The position numbers and the translations under genes were made by a program. From Cyprinodon diabolis (Eukaryota; Chordata; Actinopteri; Cyprinodontiformes; Cyprinodontidae), in the NCBI GenBank assembly GCA_030533445.1, contig CM060072.1, forward strand, positions 23,829,109 to 23,893,108: a DNA stretch of 64,000 nucleotides, given 5' to 3'. The notes under the pieces were generated by a model. The model was not told the origin of the DNA. It made no database searches and saw only the letters and a list, made by a program, of their open reading frames with translations. Below are positions 43,261 through 64,000 of the stretch, piece by piece. Within the stretch, counting starts at the first letter, position 1. Each line of letters begins with the position of its first letter.

Positions 43261-45234
43261 ATGTTATGAAAAGGGATTAACTGACTCAACAACGCCATCC
43301 AGAGAACTGAGAAACCTACTGTTTAAAAAGGTTAAACACTGTAGGACCACTCACAGTAGTACAACCCATGTTAAGTCAAATGCATTAAATCAGGTTTGTT
43401 GGTTATCAGGAATCCCAGATAGTCTCGGTAAAAAAAAGGAAAGAAAATGCACCTCTTTACTAGGAACAACAAAAGGGAAGCTTTTAGTACACACAACACA
43501 CTACTCTTGCAAAGTTGGGAATGAAACTGATAATATCATGGCAAGCCAAGGAAAGCAATTACCTCTTTAATGGTCCTAGGAAGCCATTGGAAAGTATCTG
43601 GTACATTACAAAGTCCAAATGGCTTTCTCTAGAACTTGTCCCGTTCTAGTTGAGCTCTAAAGGTAGTCCTAGGTATATCTCAGGGTTCAACCCTCACTTG
43701 CCTGTAGCCACTGGCAATTTTAAGTATGTTGAATCAAAATGTGGTGTGGTGAATTAGATAGGTTAGAGAGGTCAAGGTCTCCTCGATTCAAGGGAGGGGA
43801 AAGCATCCTTCTGTGTGAAAGAATTATAATCCACACAAAAATGACAATTGCCATCCTTCTGAGCCTTTATTATGGGTGCAGTCCAGGGACTGGAACTCTG
43901 CAGGATTACCTTCTCCAGCATATCTTCTAGCAGGACTCTCATTTCCATAAAGATCATAGGTGGTATGGGGTAATGTCGCTCCCTAATTGGGGGATGCATC
44001 CCCAGGGTGAATTTGATGGTGCACCAATTCTGTGTATCCTAAATCATCCTCATGAATTGCAAACACCCTTACCCAGAGTTGTGACAGGGCCTTTAAGACC
44101 ATGTTTCCCTGCTCAGTCAAATCCTCCTACCCTGGCAAGTTCCCCAGTACCTCAGCAAAAAATGTCTCTTCTTCTCTGGCCAACAATATCTATCTCAATT
44201 GTTTCATCATCCTGCCTGGTCAGACAGAGGTCAGGTCAGTTGGGCCAACAGGGGACACATTTGCAATCCTTTGCTAACCTATGAAGACAGGGGCACAATT
44301 TCCGAATCCCGATTGGACTCTGCCGTGTTTCACAAAATGAAACGTTCTTGCCACACAGAGCACCTCATGGTCAGGTAATTTGATTAGGCCACAGTTATTA
44401 AGCCCATGAGGGTCCAGAGGGTACCTTCTCAGTGCTGGCTGGTAATGGAAAGGCCTGTACGACTTGCTCAACATAAAAAAACCAGATGCATCCATCCTCG
44501 CTCTTGATAGCAGCTGTTCGTTAACACACTGCAAATTTTACTGCTTCACGCCTTGTCTCTGGGTTACAAAAGGTTTTAATATCATCCATACCAATAAGTA
44601 GGGGAGCCGAAAGGCAATGTATTACAACTATTACAATACCACACCCTGGGATGATCACACGATTTACTTCAAAGTCCATCACTGTATATGCTTTATATGG
44701 AATAGATAATCCATTTACAGCTTTAAGAGTCAGTTTACTTTGGTCTTCATTATAAGATAAGGAGTTTAATAGATTATTGTGGTCAAAAACACTCTGTTGC
44801 ATCTGTTAGCCAAATCAGCTTAACCCCATTAACCTTCAACCTTCACATGCCAACAAATCATGTCCCTTGTTCCACTACCTGCTACTTGGACCTCAGAAGT
44901 AGGGTATGTTTATTTAAATTGGCTTTTGACTCAGATGGAGCAAATGGCAGAATCTTGCAATATTTCTCCACACATTTACCTGTGCTCATACTTCCTGTAG
45001 GAGCTCCTGGCTGAATGTGTCAGTCCAGTATTTTTTCCGAAGTGCAGGTTTAGAAGCATTGGTCTCACCCACAATTTGCACGGCAATAAAGGTTGCATTT
45101 TGGTTACGGTGGGCATATGTCCTGATCACCTCTAACTTGTGAATCCCAGTCAACAGCTGATCTGTAAGATGATGTTTTGTCAAGTGGCCCATCTGAATCA
45201 CATTTCAACCTACATATTAATGTATGCAATGTAT

Positions 45235-45362
45235 TAACGACCGACCCTTAACAATCATAGACAGGTTTCAGGTATTACAGGAGACAATCCCCCCCTTAAT
45301 GGCAATCCCCCCTTTAACGACCGACCCCTAGAATCATAGACAGGTTCAGATATTACAGGCTA
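45235..45362. repeat. 80-bp tandem duplication
   Basis: TAACGACCGACCCTTAACAA and the following 'ATCATAGACAGGTTTCAGGTATTACAGG' recur about 80 bases later (from 45,315) with a few changes. The two units are separated by a C-rich spacer. Confidence 0.7.
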
Positions 45363-45464
45363 ACGATGGAACTAAACGACCCATTCATCGGTTACCATTT
45401 GCATGTTTCCAAGCAATACAAGGCCTTGTCCATATAAGACTCAAACTCACTGCGGATCTAGACA

Positions 45465-45600
45465 TCTGAATTGAGAAAGCTTCCTGGAGAGGTGGCGAAA
45501 CGTCTTCAAATCTTGAAAACCAAGTCCTGTGGATATTTTTTGAATTTTTACGGAATGACTATGACCTGGATGACTGAGAACCTTCATCAGCATGTATGCA
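45465..45600. repeat. Fish interspersed repeat fragment
   Basis: Contains 'GAGGTGGCGAAACGTCTTCAA' and 'ACTATGACCTGGATGACTGAG', phrases of a repeat I recognise as dispersed in teleosts. The family name is not certain. Confidence 0.45.
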
Positions 45601-46499
45601 ACATGATTACATAAGAAATCAAGTGCTCATTTGCAGTTTGTGTGCAGCTAAAAACTGGGACCTTAAAGTTGCTAAGGGAACTCTGTCAACAAATAAAATT
45701 AAAGTGATAAAAAAATCTTTGTTGCTGTATAATGTTTTGTCTCCCCCAACTTCCCACTTAGCTTCATCAGTCAGAACCCATATGACACCAATTTGCTGTA
45801 TCGCAATCAAATTCTGTGACGTTAACAGACTCTGAATCCGTTCCCCATATTTTAATTTTTCATCATCATCATGAAAAGAAAACAAAAAAAAACAGTAAAT
45901 AGAGTGACCCAACTTTTGGAATGAACTGCATCTTATGGTCCACAACAATATCCCACCAGCAGGGCCAATTGTAATATGTTGTGGGACTAACTCACTCGAC
46001 AATCATGGAAATAGGCACAACAAACGGGAAGCAGCCAGTATCCCACTCGAGAACAAACAATACATATCCCTCGAGGGTCCATGGTAAATTACACAAATCA
46101 TTTAAAATAACAGTAATTCAATGTACAGTAGGTCGGTAGGTATGTAAGACATCTTGATTAGCTAGTGGAAACCAAAATATTGGTCCTGGAAGCGGGTCTC
46201 ACCATCAAACTGGGAGCAGATGAAGCTGGCTACCAGTGATTGTCACAGGTTCCACATGATCAGTCAGGTGGGCTGAAGGTGGTACAGGCCCAGAGCAGAG
46301 GACATGAAGCACCACCCTGACTCCTAGCAACAGTTAGACATGGGATGGTTGGCTATTATTACAGGCTACCAAGTGCCAACAGCACATTCCAAGTGAATTC
46401 CAAGGAAAGAGGAAAAAAAGGTTCTGTAAGTATGTAATGAAATGAAATGAAATGGTAGATACTCTAATTAAATCTGTACAAATGTAAAACTAAGTACTG

Positions 46500-47560
46500 C
46501 AAAACACTTTTAGATGGCCCTAATCAGTAAATATTTAATAGGACTTTTTGCTGAAATGACAGCTACAAGTCTTTTGGGTTATGTCTGTTAGGTACACATT
46601 GGCAGAAAAACAGTTAGATTTCTAAAAATGTTTATTGAAAAACTGAAGCGGCGTCAGCGTCTAAGGCAGTGATGTCTGCAGGAGGAAACAAAAGGTTAGT
46701 GACCACATCTTAATGGAAGTGGATAATAATGAACGTGTGTGTCACTAACCTGGCTTTATAGTTCAGTTTGAGCCCAGAGGATGAGGATGCTTCCAGCCTA
46801 TTGAATGACAGGCAGGAGATCAGAACCACACAGTGTAGGAAGGCTAATCCAGAGGGCGAAGCCAAAGCCGATGTAGGTGACATGGTCAGTGGTCAGAGCC
46901 AGAGGTCAGAGAGGTCACCACAGCCAGTGTGGTGCTGAAGGGGGAATCAAGGATGAAGTCGGGTCACAGTTCCAATTATGGGGCACAGACAGGCAGAGCC
47001 CTGGCAGGAGTCGGAGGACAGATTGGGCAAACAGATCAGACAGGGACAGGCAGGCTCAGAGGTCAAGAGGCAGAACAGGTTAGGATCAGGTAATCAGAAT
47101 CCAGGTACGCTAGAATAATTCTCACCAATGGTTCGAAAATAATCTGGCACTGAAAGACTGATCTGAAGGACGGTTAGATAGAGACTTGTACAGGTGGATC
47201 TGATAAGCAGGTAATGAGTAATGGGCAGAGCTAAGCAAGTGTGAGAAATGAGTAATCAGACCAGACTTCAGTGCCAAGCTCATGACGCCCCCACATCTAC
47301 GTTTAACCGTTTTCACAAGTTCTTAGTTGGATCTATGTCAGGACTTTGACTGAGCCATTCTTCTACATTTAATGAGCTTTGATTTAAACTTTTCAGCCAT
47401 AACTCTGGCTCTACTTTAAAGGTAGAAGACAAAAGTTAGGAAGAACTAACTTCCACCCCAGTTTTAAGTCTTCTACAGCCTCCAAAAAGTTTTCTTTCAG
47501 GATTATCATGTATTTATTCCCATCAACTCTCACAAGTCACTCTGAGAAAAAAAAAAAATA
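46500..47560 (-). mobile_element. Tc1-like transposon split by another insertion
   Basis: On the - strand, 47,315-47,560 and 46,520-46,588 follow neighbouring parts of one Tc1 transposase gene (for example 'TTAGTTGGATCTATGTCAGGACTTTGACTGAG' and 'ACAGCTACAAGTCTTTTGGG'). Between them lies about 720 bases of unrelated sequence. The transposase frame is destroyed. Confidence 0.65.
46590..47312 (-). mobile_element. Unclassified insertion, possibly a solo LTR
   Basis: GC- and AG-rich on the + strand, unlike its Tc1 host. On the - strand it begins after a G-rich tract (GTGGGGGCG) that resembles a polypurine tract, followed by TCATGAGCTTGGCACTG. Its length of about 0.7 kb and lack of coding suggest a solo LTR, but I found no convincing target duplication. 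Confidence 0.35.
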
Positions 47561-47564
47561 CCCA

Positions 47565-48670
47565 CAGAATGTAGCAAACCAACGAATACTAAAAATTACC
47601 AAATAACAAACAGGTCATTGCATACCTTCATTCTTTTTAAACCATGTTTATTCTACTTCTGGTTACCTACATATTGTTACCCCATGCATGACATAAATAG
47701 AAATAAGCCTGTTAGATAAAATCTAAAAAAAAAAAAAAAAAAATAGAGTAGTAGAGGTACTTTGGGGTGGGGCGAATGAGTTCATCCATCTGCTAGCTTT
47801 TCTTCACCACCAAGAAAAGAAAAGATGAAGTATGGATTATAAGTGTTTAATGCAAGCCTCACTGTGTTAACAGCCAGCTGCATAAGAAATGAAAAAGCAC
47901 TCGGACGTCTGGAAGATTGGACTTCCTGGAAGCTACCAGAGCAAATCAGAGTTATTATCTGGTCATTATAAGACATAATTGTACAGAATAAGAATGCTAC
48001 CATCACTTTAAAATCAGTTAAAACAATGCAGAGGCAGAATCACATGCTAGAGGTTATTTGCATTAGCAAAAGAAACAATCTTTTTTTTTTTTTTTTGGTT
48101 AATTTACCTTTTATGACTTTCCATACGCTCGTCATCAGTCTTTATAAACCAAAGAAGGAGGAGGAGATTCAGGTGCATTATGATCTATAGGTTTGGTGTA
48201 TTCTGAGCCCTTAATGTCCACACAAATGTGTGTCTAGACAAACTGAATCAATGCAGGCGAAAAGCTGCTGCTCTTGCCCTTATGGGTTGTGCTTCCATTA
48301 GTCTTAATGGAACCCGGAACCTGAGATAACAGCTCTAAACCAATTTGGTAGATGCTTTGCTGGGGCAAAACTCTGAAGCAGCAGAATGCGTTGAAGTTCA
48401 CCCCTAAGCCACATGTTTACTGCTGGGCAAAATTCTTAATGCTTGCTTCACTGCATTCTTCGTCTTTACAAATTTCTTATGATCGCTCACAAAGCTCTGA
48501 AGAAAGATTTCCTAGTTCTTCCAGTATTTTGTAAATAACCTGAGCATCTTGAGATTTTGAGGTTTTTTCCCTGAGCTTATATAGAATAGATTATACAGAA
48601 GGATGGATCCTTTGCGCAGTTGCTTTGGACCATAAAGTTGATGTCTAATGCTCTTTTTTCAGGTTGTCTA
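47565..48670. other. Intergenic, nothing recognised
   Basis: AT-rich with two long A/T homopolymers (near 47,727 and 48,083). No gene or element identified. Confidence 0.5.
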
Positions 48671-48672
48671 TT

Positions 48673-49288
48673 CAGAGTTGTCAAAAGTATTAGTGTTTAT
48701 TACTCAAGTAGAAGTATAAATCATACTGTTTAAAAAACACTTTTGTAGAAGTTAGATTATCAACTTAAGCTTTTTACTTAATTAAAAATGTTAAAGTACT
48801 ATTTTTAAAACTACTTAAAAGTACAAGTAATGCAGGAAAAAAGTTAAGGACAGATGCTTTACTGCGAGACCCTAATAAAGGAAAATGTTTCTATAATTCT
48901 GGATGATAACTTCATTATAATTAATTTTCTCAGCTTTATAACTGATGCTAACGAAGTCAATTTTAATTTAATATGTAGCGAACAATAAGTTGGTGCAGCA
49001 CGGAGTCCGACCACTGATAAATTAATGGTCTGGATAAAGCAAATTATTTAGATGTTTTATTTTTTTTTTTATACTAACAGATGATAACGAAAAGGGAGCT
49101 CAAATGAAACAAAAAATATTCTATTCTTAAAATGTAAGGAGTAGAAAATAGAGATATTTTCACAAAAAAAATGTAAGGAGTAGAAGTAAAAAAGTTAATT
49201 AAAAAAAGCATAAAAAATAATTAATCCAGTAAAGTATAGATAGCCAAAATTTCTACTTAAGGTTGCACTTTGTTAGTTGACACCTCTG
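48673..49288. mobile_element. Non-autonomous hAT-type element
   Basis: Left end CAGAGTTGTCAAAAGTATTA; right end on the other strand CAGAGGTGTCAACTAACAAA. The tips match CAGAG-TGTCAA. Inside are 'TACTCAAGTAGAAGTA'-type phrases of a common fish family. Flanks TGTCTATT and TATTTATT (6 of 8 alike) could be the eroded 8-bp target duplication. Confidence 0.65.
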
Positions 49289-49880
49289 TATTTATTGGAC
49301 GTGATTCTTAAAAGAAATTAAGATTTCATGATTACGGATTAGTTGATATGGCTGAATGTTTTAAATCCTTAGCCTCTCTTTATACGCTGGCATTTTATAA
49401 GAGTTCATTATGCCATGTAATTCACAAGTATTTACAAGGAGGACAAAAAAAAGATGTCAGCAAAAAAAAACACTTCCCCCTGTTAAGAAATGTTAATTTT
49501 GTTTCACACCTCAGCCACATTTTTTATCTTGTTTTATTATATGTTTGTGATGGTTGGATAGAATATGTTTTCTCCCTAGATCTATTTGATATATTAACAT
49601 TGACATGAAATCAACACCCAAAAAAGGAGTAGAATCCTGTATGTAGAAAACTAATTAGATGAAAGTAGTTACTCAGCTGTGACGTGGCTCAGGTTTTGGG
49701 GGTCTTTTTTTATCCACTGGTTATTGAATGGGGTTTTTCTGAGTTTCCTTGGCTCTTTGTTTAGGACTCTTTCTCCATTTATTCTTCCTTTGCTCATATA
49801 AAGTCTGGCATTAGCAGATGCTGTAAGAAATCCCACACCCTGGAACTCTTACCTGCAAACCTCACTTCTGGGATCCTTTT

Positions 49881-49906
49881 GGGGGGGGGGGGGGGGGGGG
49901 GGGGGG
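49881..49906. repeat. G26 homopolymer
   Basis: 26 consecutive G after TCCTTTT. Such a run can form G-quadruplexes and is error-prone in sequencing, so its true length is uncertain. Confidence 0.9.
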
Positions 49907-49909
49907 TCT

Positions 49910-51136
49910 TGTTCAGAACCAATATTTCTCCAACTAGGGCATATGTAATGACATCCAGAGTTCAACTTCGGCCTCATCTGACCAGGCAGTAGTCTCCCAA
50001 TAAGTCGGCTTGCCAAAATCTTCTGCAGCCTGCTGTTGTATTAACAAACAACACACTTCAATGTATTTATTTTTCTTTGTTCTGCAGTGGGGTCTTGTGC
50101 AATGAGCATAGCAGATATTAAAGCTACATTTTTTAGATATTTTCTTGCTGATTCCCAGGAAAATCTAGAGCTTTCTGAGTGCTCCTTTGGTCTTATAAGA
50201 AATTTAGAGAGATTACTTTTTTGCTGCAAGAAGGGTTCTTAATGCTCCTTTGTTCAGCCAATCATAAATATCTGTGGAACACCATCTGAAGTCCACCAGT
50301 TAATGTTAAAACGGATGATACTGATTTGCACATAGCAGAAGAAAAGCTTTATTAATCCTGACATTAGTAGCTGGTTTAATGGCTTCCAATAGCTTCCTGC
50401 ATCTTTTTCTTCATGTGTCGATTACTTATTCCCAGTGTCCCATCACACTTTATTTCATCATGTGTGCATTTGGTTCTACAGACATCTCAATTCTCATATC
50501 TTTTGATCTGACAATAAAACAAGAGCATAACTGTTTCCATCTTGTGGGATCTCATAATGGTGTTGCAGTTTCTTTCTTTCTTTCTTTAGTAATTATTTGA
50601 AGATAAAACATGTTTCCTTGATTTCGTTCCTGTAACACTTTGCCTTTTGCTCCATCATGCTGCAAAAAGCATCAGGAAACAACTTCTTAATTGTTAAAGT
50701 TTTCCTTGCCGTGTGTATTGATACCATTCTTTATACATGTCACCATTTTTCGATAAAACTATGAGCCAACCTACATTTCCATAAGAGGCCACTTGTAACA
50801 TGGTTGGTCCAAAGATCCCAGTCATCATTCATAGGATTTAAGCTACCGTTCACCTCGACATCTCTGGAGTTGTAAACACTACCATAGGCCTCAGCGGTCC
50901 AACCCTGACACATCCTGCAGAATATCATGCTGTCAGCTAATTATTATAGCGGTGCTAAATTCAGAGTAATATCTTTGCAATCAATGTAATATCCATCAAC
51001 TTTGATTGCAATTTATAGCAACTTAGACACAATTCAAATACCGTAGATATAAGAAACAAAACAGTGAAGACTAAAAGAAACAGCAAACAGATAAAGGAAA
51101 CTTAAACCTTTGGCCATGAACTTTGCAGTAAACATG
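49910..51136. other. Intergenic, no gene
   Basis: The start (to about 50,270) has phrases such as 'GGCCTCATCTGACCAGGCAG' that resemble a decayed - strand Tc1 element. The rest shows nothing recognisable. Confidence 0.4.
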
Positions 51137-51144
51137 TGTAGGTA

Positions 51145-51946
51145 CAGGGGCGGATTTAGGAAATTTGGGGCCCTAGGCAAAAACAGGCATGGGGCCCGCT
51201 GAATTGACCCATTATAGAGATACAGAGATATTGATAGAATAGACATCTATTCTGCAGGTTTCATCCCTCTCTTCTTGTCCCTTTTCTTGTTGTTTTCCTC
51301 TCTATGTTTTGTACTGAGCTCACTTTTCATGCTGTCTCAAAAGGAATGAAAGATTTTTTTCCCATCACTAAGCTCAGTTAGCCGATTGCTCCTTCCTGTG
51401 TTTCCAAAGTGGCACTGTAGACAAGCCATGATCTGCTTCTCTGTTCTCAATTTTTCATTTGGATGAAATAATAGCTGCATGAATCATGACAGCAGACAAG
51501 ATAGAAGAGAGCAGGAGGCGGGCTTACCAATCTACTTGCTCTGGAGAGCAGAGTTCGCTGCTTTTAGATGTCTCCAAAGTCTCCACTAACAGAAAAAAGT
51601 CGCTAGATTTGGCACTAGGTGTTTTTCTGGAATAAAAGCACTAGAGGGGTCTGAAAATTGGCTAAATATAGCAACAAAAGCACTAAGTTGGCAACACTGC
51701 TCTTCGCATTGCTTGTTTTCAAATGGTTTGCTGCTGTCTGTTTGGACCTTTCTGAACATGTGCAGTAAATGGACTGATCCAATGTGGTTGACACTGAAGG
51801 GGGGCAGAGACACACTTATTATAGTTTCATCAAAAACATAATTAATGTGCACAAATATATATTAAAAGTATATATTTTATGGGGCCCCCAGGAACTTGGG
51901 GCCCTAGGCAACTGCCTAGTATCGCCTAATGGTAAACCCCCCCCTG
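51145..51946. mobile_element. Non-autonomous hAT-type element with intact target duplication
   Basis: Perfect 8-bp direct repeats TGTAGGTA at 51137-51144 and 51947-51954. The ends are CAGGGGCGGATTTAGG and, on the other strand at the right, CAGGGGGGGGTTTACC. GGGGCCCTAGGCAA occurs near both ends in opposite context. 802 bp without transposase. The 8-bp duplication and CAGGG tips indicate hAT. Confidence 0.8.
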
Positions 51947-51954
51947 TGTAGGTA

Positions 51955-52488
51955 TAACTATAGATGTGGGCATTAAAAACATAAAACCTCTGAAAAGCAA
52001 CGGTATCCTGATATGCTGATGAACTTTCCATCTTTTGGCTTCTTCTTGCAAGTAAATAAGCTAATGTTGATGTTATATATCTGAACAAACCATCTTAGCA
52101 GGCCATGCTTTTGTTTTTTTTGCTTTAGACTGATGTCGTCTTACAAATTGCTTGCAATGGCTGTGCTCTTTGCAAGAGAAGGAAACTAGATGAAAAACAC
52201 CAAGTTAACAGAGTTTGATAAGATGCAGCATAAATTAAACACAAAATGAGTTCTGAAGATTTTAAGATATCAGCAATCTTTAGAGCTTGTCAAGTCACTG
52301 TGATTTAAAAGCACCACCTAGTGGGGAAATCTGCAAAATTTCCAAAAAATTTAGATAGAAGGTTTGATCTTGATTGAAAAACAAGCTGTGGACTGTGACA
52401 TTAAATAAAGATGGTGGTGTGTTTAAGATAGAAGGGGAACCTAGACACCCATCTGACCAATGATGCTTTCAAACCTTTTTTTTTTTTA
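51955..52488. other. Intergenic, nothing recognised
   Basis: AT-rich, no exon or named repeat. Confidence 0.5.
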
Positions 52489-52489
52489 A

Positions 52490-52985
52490 AGAGGGGTCGT
52501 TCTACACTGGGTTATTCTCCTCTCTGGATGCATCCAGAAAACCTCAGAAGAATCTGATCAAGAAGCATGTTAATCAAACGCCTGGATTGGGTCAGGAGCA
52601 GCTGTGCCCTCAGTTCTGCTCCATATCTCTAAAGATGGGTCATGGCTCCCTTCTGCTCCTTGTATCCAGGTTCCTGTTCATTCAGTCATGACCTACATTC
52701 CAGTACCAAGAAAGAGTATCAGAGCATAAACACTGGTAAATCAAAAGCTTGAGGACTCTGCTCATACACCCCGACAGACAAGAGAAGCACCAACACATCA
52801 ATCCATCTCTTCACCCATCCTACTCTACCAGCAACCGTTATTGAGACACCAAAACACTAGACTACTCAGCTAGAGGAAAAGTGACCCCTGACGAGGATGG
52901 AGCAGTCCAACCGTTTCTAGCTGTGAACCAAAAAAGCTAATTTAAAGGACCATCAAGAAAGCAAAAGCTGTGTGCAAAAACTTTT
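52490..52985. mobile_element. Decayed LINE remnant
   Basis: The run of phrases 'GGATGCATCCAGAAAACCTC', 'ATCTCTAAAGATGGGTCATG', 'CTTGTATCCAGGTTCCTGTT' and 'GTCATGACCTACATTCCAG' follows the order of a widespread fish LINE, probably the family also present at 4,705. No open frame remains. Confidence 0.5.
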
Positions 52986-53177
52986 ATCTAGGCTAATTTA
53001 CATCCAAGATCCTGTCCATGAACATTCGATCCTGTAGGGGAGAGGCTCAGCTTCATATAGAGAATGAGGACACAGTTTTCACTTATTTGTTAGTCTTTAA
53101 ATGCATCTCCTGTGCCCCAAAGTCTCACAGCTCCATCTATAAATTAACTCTGAGACAAATTGTTTTTATACATTTCA

Positions 53178-53187
53178 TTTATTTATT
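53178..53187 (-). promoter_or_regulatory. Candidate polyadenylation signals of atp6v1a
   Basis: TTTATTTATT on the + strand gives two overlapping AATAAA on the - strand, about 520 bases after the stop. The 3' UTR would then be about 0.54 kb. Confidence 0.45.
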
Positions 53188-53706
53188 CAAAGTACCACTG
53201 ACCGATAGACATACACGTGTTTTAACACATTCATTTTACATTTTTATACATTACATCAAGTATACAGTCAACATCAAGATCACCTGCATGAAGTAAGAGG
53301 TAAAAATAAATGCATTTAACCCCACTGAGAACACCTTGAATCCTCTGTCCCTTTATCCATACGCTTGGTTTAATACATTTTTCAAAAAGCTGCACTGCTT
53401 ACGTTCAAAAAGAAGTGAAGAAGTCACCTTCATCAACGAGACAAGCTGTGAATGGGCTTGAACAAGATGTGATCGTCTTTACAGAACAAACCAAACATGT
53501 TTCTTGTGGGGGTGGTGATGATTTTGATACCAGCAGCAGTTTTTTTTTTTTTTTTTTTTAAATAAAAAATGATCCATTATAAGATAAAACCTATGATAGT
53601 CCTGGAATGTTGAAGGGGATATAAACAGAAAAAAAAATATTAATATAAATGAACACAATCACAACAAACGATTCTGGACTCTATGGTTTGACCATCTTCT
53701 AGAAGC

Positions 53707-64000
<10,294 letters not shown>

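Larger units (their letters stand above)
43270..46090 (-). mobile_element. Heavily decayed second Ty3/gypsy-like element
   Basis: On the - strand 43,772-43,999 translates to a reverse-transcriptase start (YPIPPMIFMEMRVLLEDMLE, then SSSPWTAPIIKAQKDGNCHF and CVDYN). A further RT piece ('GYRQVRVEP'-like) is at about 43,690. Upstream on the same strand, 44,521-44,802 has a protease-like IPGCGIVIVVI...LIGMD. Frames are broken throughout. Possible LTR relics: GGGATTAACTGACTCAACAA at 43,275 and GGGACTAACTCACTCGACAA near 45,980, each followed by an ACAACAAA[A/C]GGGAAGC phrase. Confidence 0.6.

Overview
The window is vertebrate nuclear DNA, almost certainly from a percomorph teleost. It has multi-exon genes with GT-AG introns whose proteins align along their length with vertebrate families, AT-rich intergenic sequence, long (TA)n tracts, and a dense, varied load of fish-type transposons (Tc1-like, hAT, PIF/Harbinger, a TTAA-flanked element, LINE remnants, Ty3/gypsy). 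There is no sign of bacterial or organellar DNA, CRISPR, operons or tRNA genes. All gene calls rest on reading exons by eye. The five exon sets with a visible stop codon and full frame (sat1, zfx, lipocalin, zdhhc23, and the 3' part of atp6v1a) sum to whole numbers of codons.

Layout. On the + strand, 1.9-3.7 kb holds the 3' six exons of peroxiredoxin 4 (prdx4), 7.4-8.4 kb a complete spermidine/spermine N1-acetyltransferase (sat1), and 11.8-21.7 kb zfx (CpG-rich promoter, six coding exons, long 3' UTR). On the - strand, 21.9-24.2 kb holds a complete lipocalin of the prostaglandin-D-synthase-like type, 35.7-40.3 kb palmitoyltransferase zdhhc23, and 53.7-62.8 kb the 3' eight exons of V-ATPase catalytic subunit A (atp6v1a), which continues past the right edge. 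PRDX4-SAT1-ZFX matches human Xp22.1, while ZDHHC23-ATP6V1A matches human 3q13, so the window joins two human synteny blocks with the lipocalin between them.

The gaps are filled with transposons. The most informative is a Ty3/gypsy chromovirus (29,602-35,049): two 714-bp LTRs, a perfect 5-bp target duplication, an intact gag that begins inside the LTR, and an 11-base complement between the primer-binding position and the LTR that fits Tf1/sushi-type self-priming. Its pol is broken three times. Other elements with definable ends are a Tc1 element (27,889-29,310), a deleted Harbinger element (4,982-6,002), a TTAA-flanked element in the zfx intron (17,378-18,393) and three hAT-type elements (48,673; 51,145; 60,591).

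The host genes are unrelated housekeeping or signalling genes and do not form a pathway. The points most worth following are: zfx lacks one canonical zinc finger, replaced by a 61-residue linker; the lipocalin lacks the PGD-synthase cysteine; SAT1 lacks the acidic C-terminal tail of the mammalian enzyme; zfx and the lipocalin have abutting 3' ends; and the gypsy element shows self-priming architecture. I did not find a wholly new biological system.
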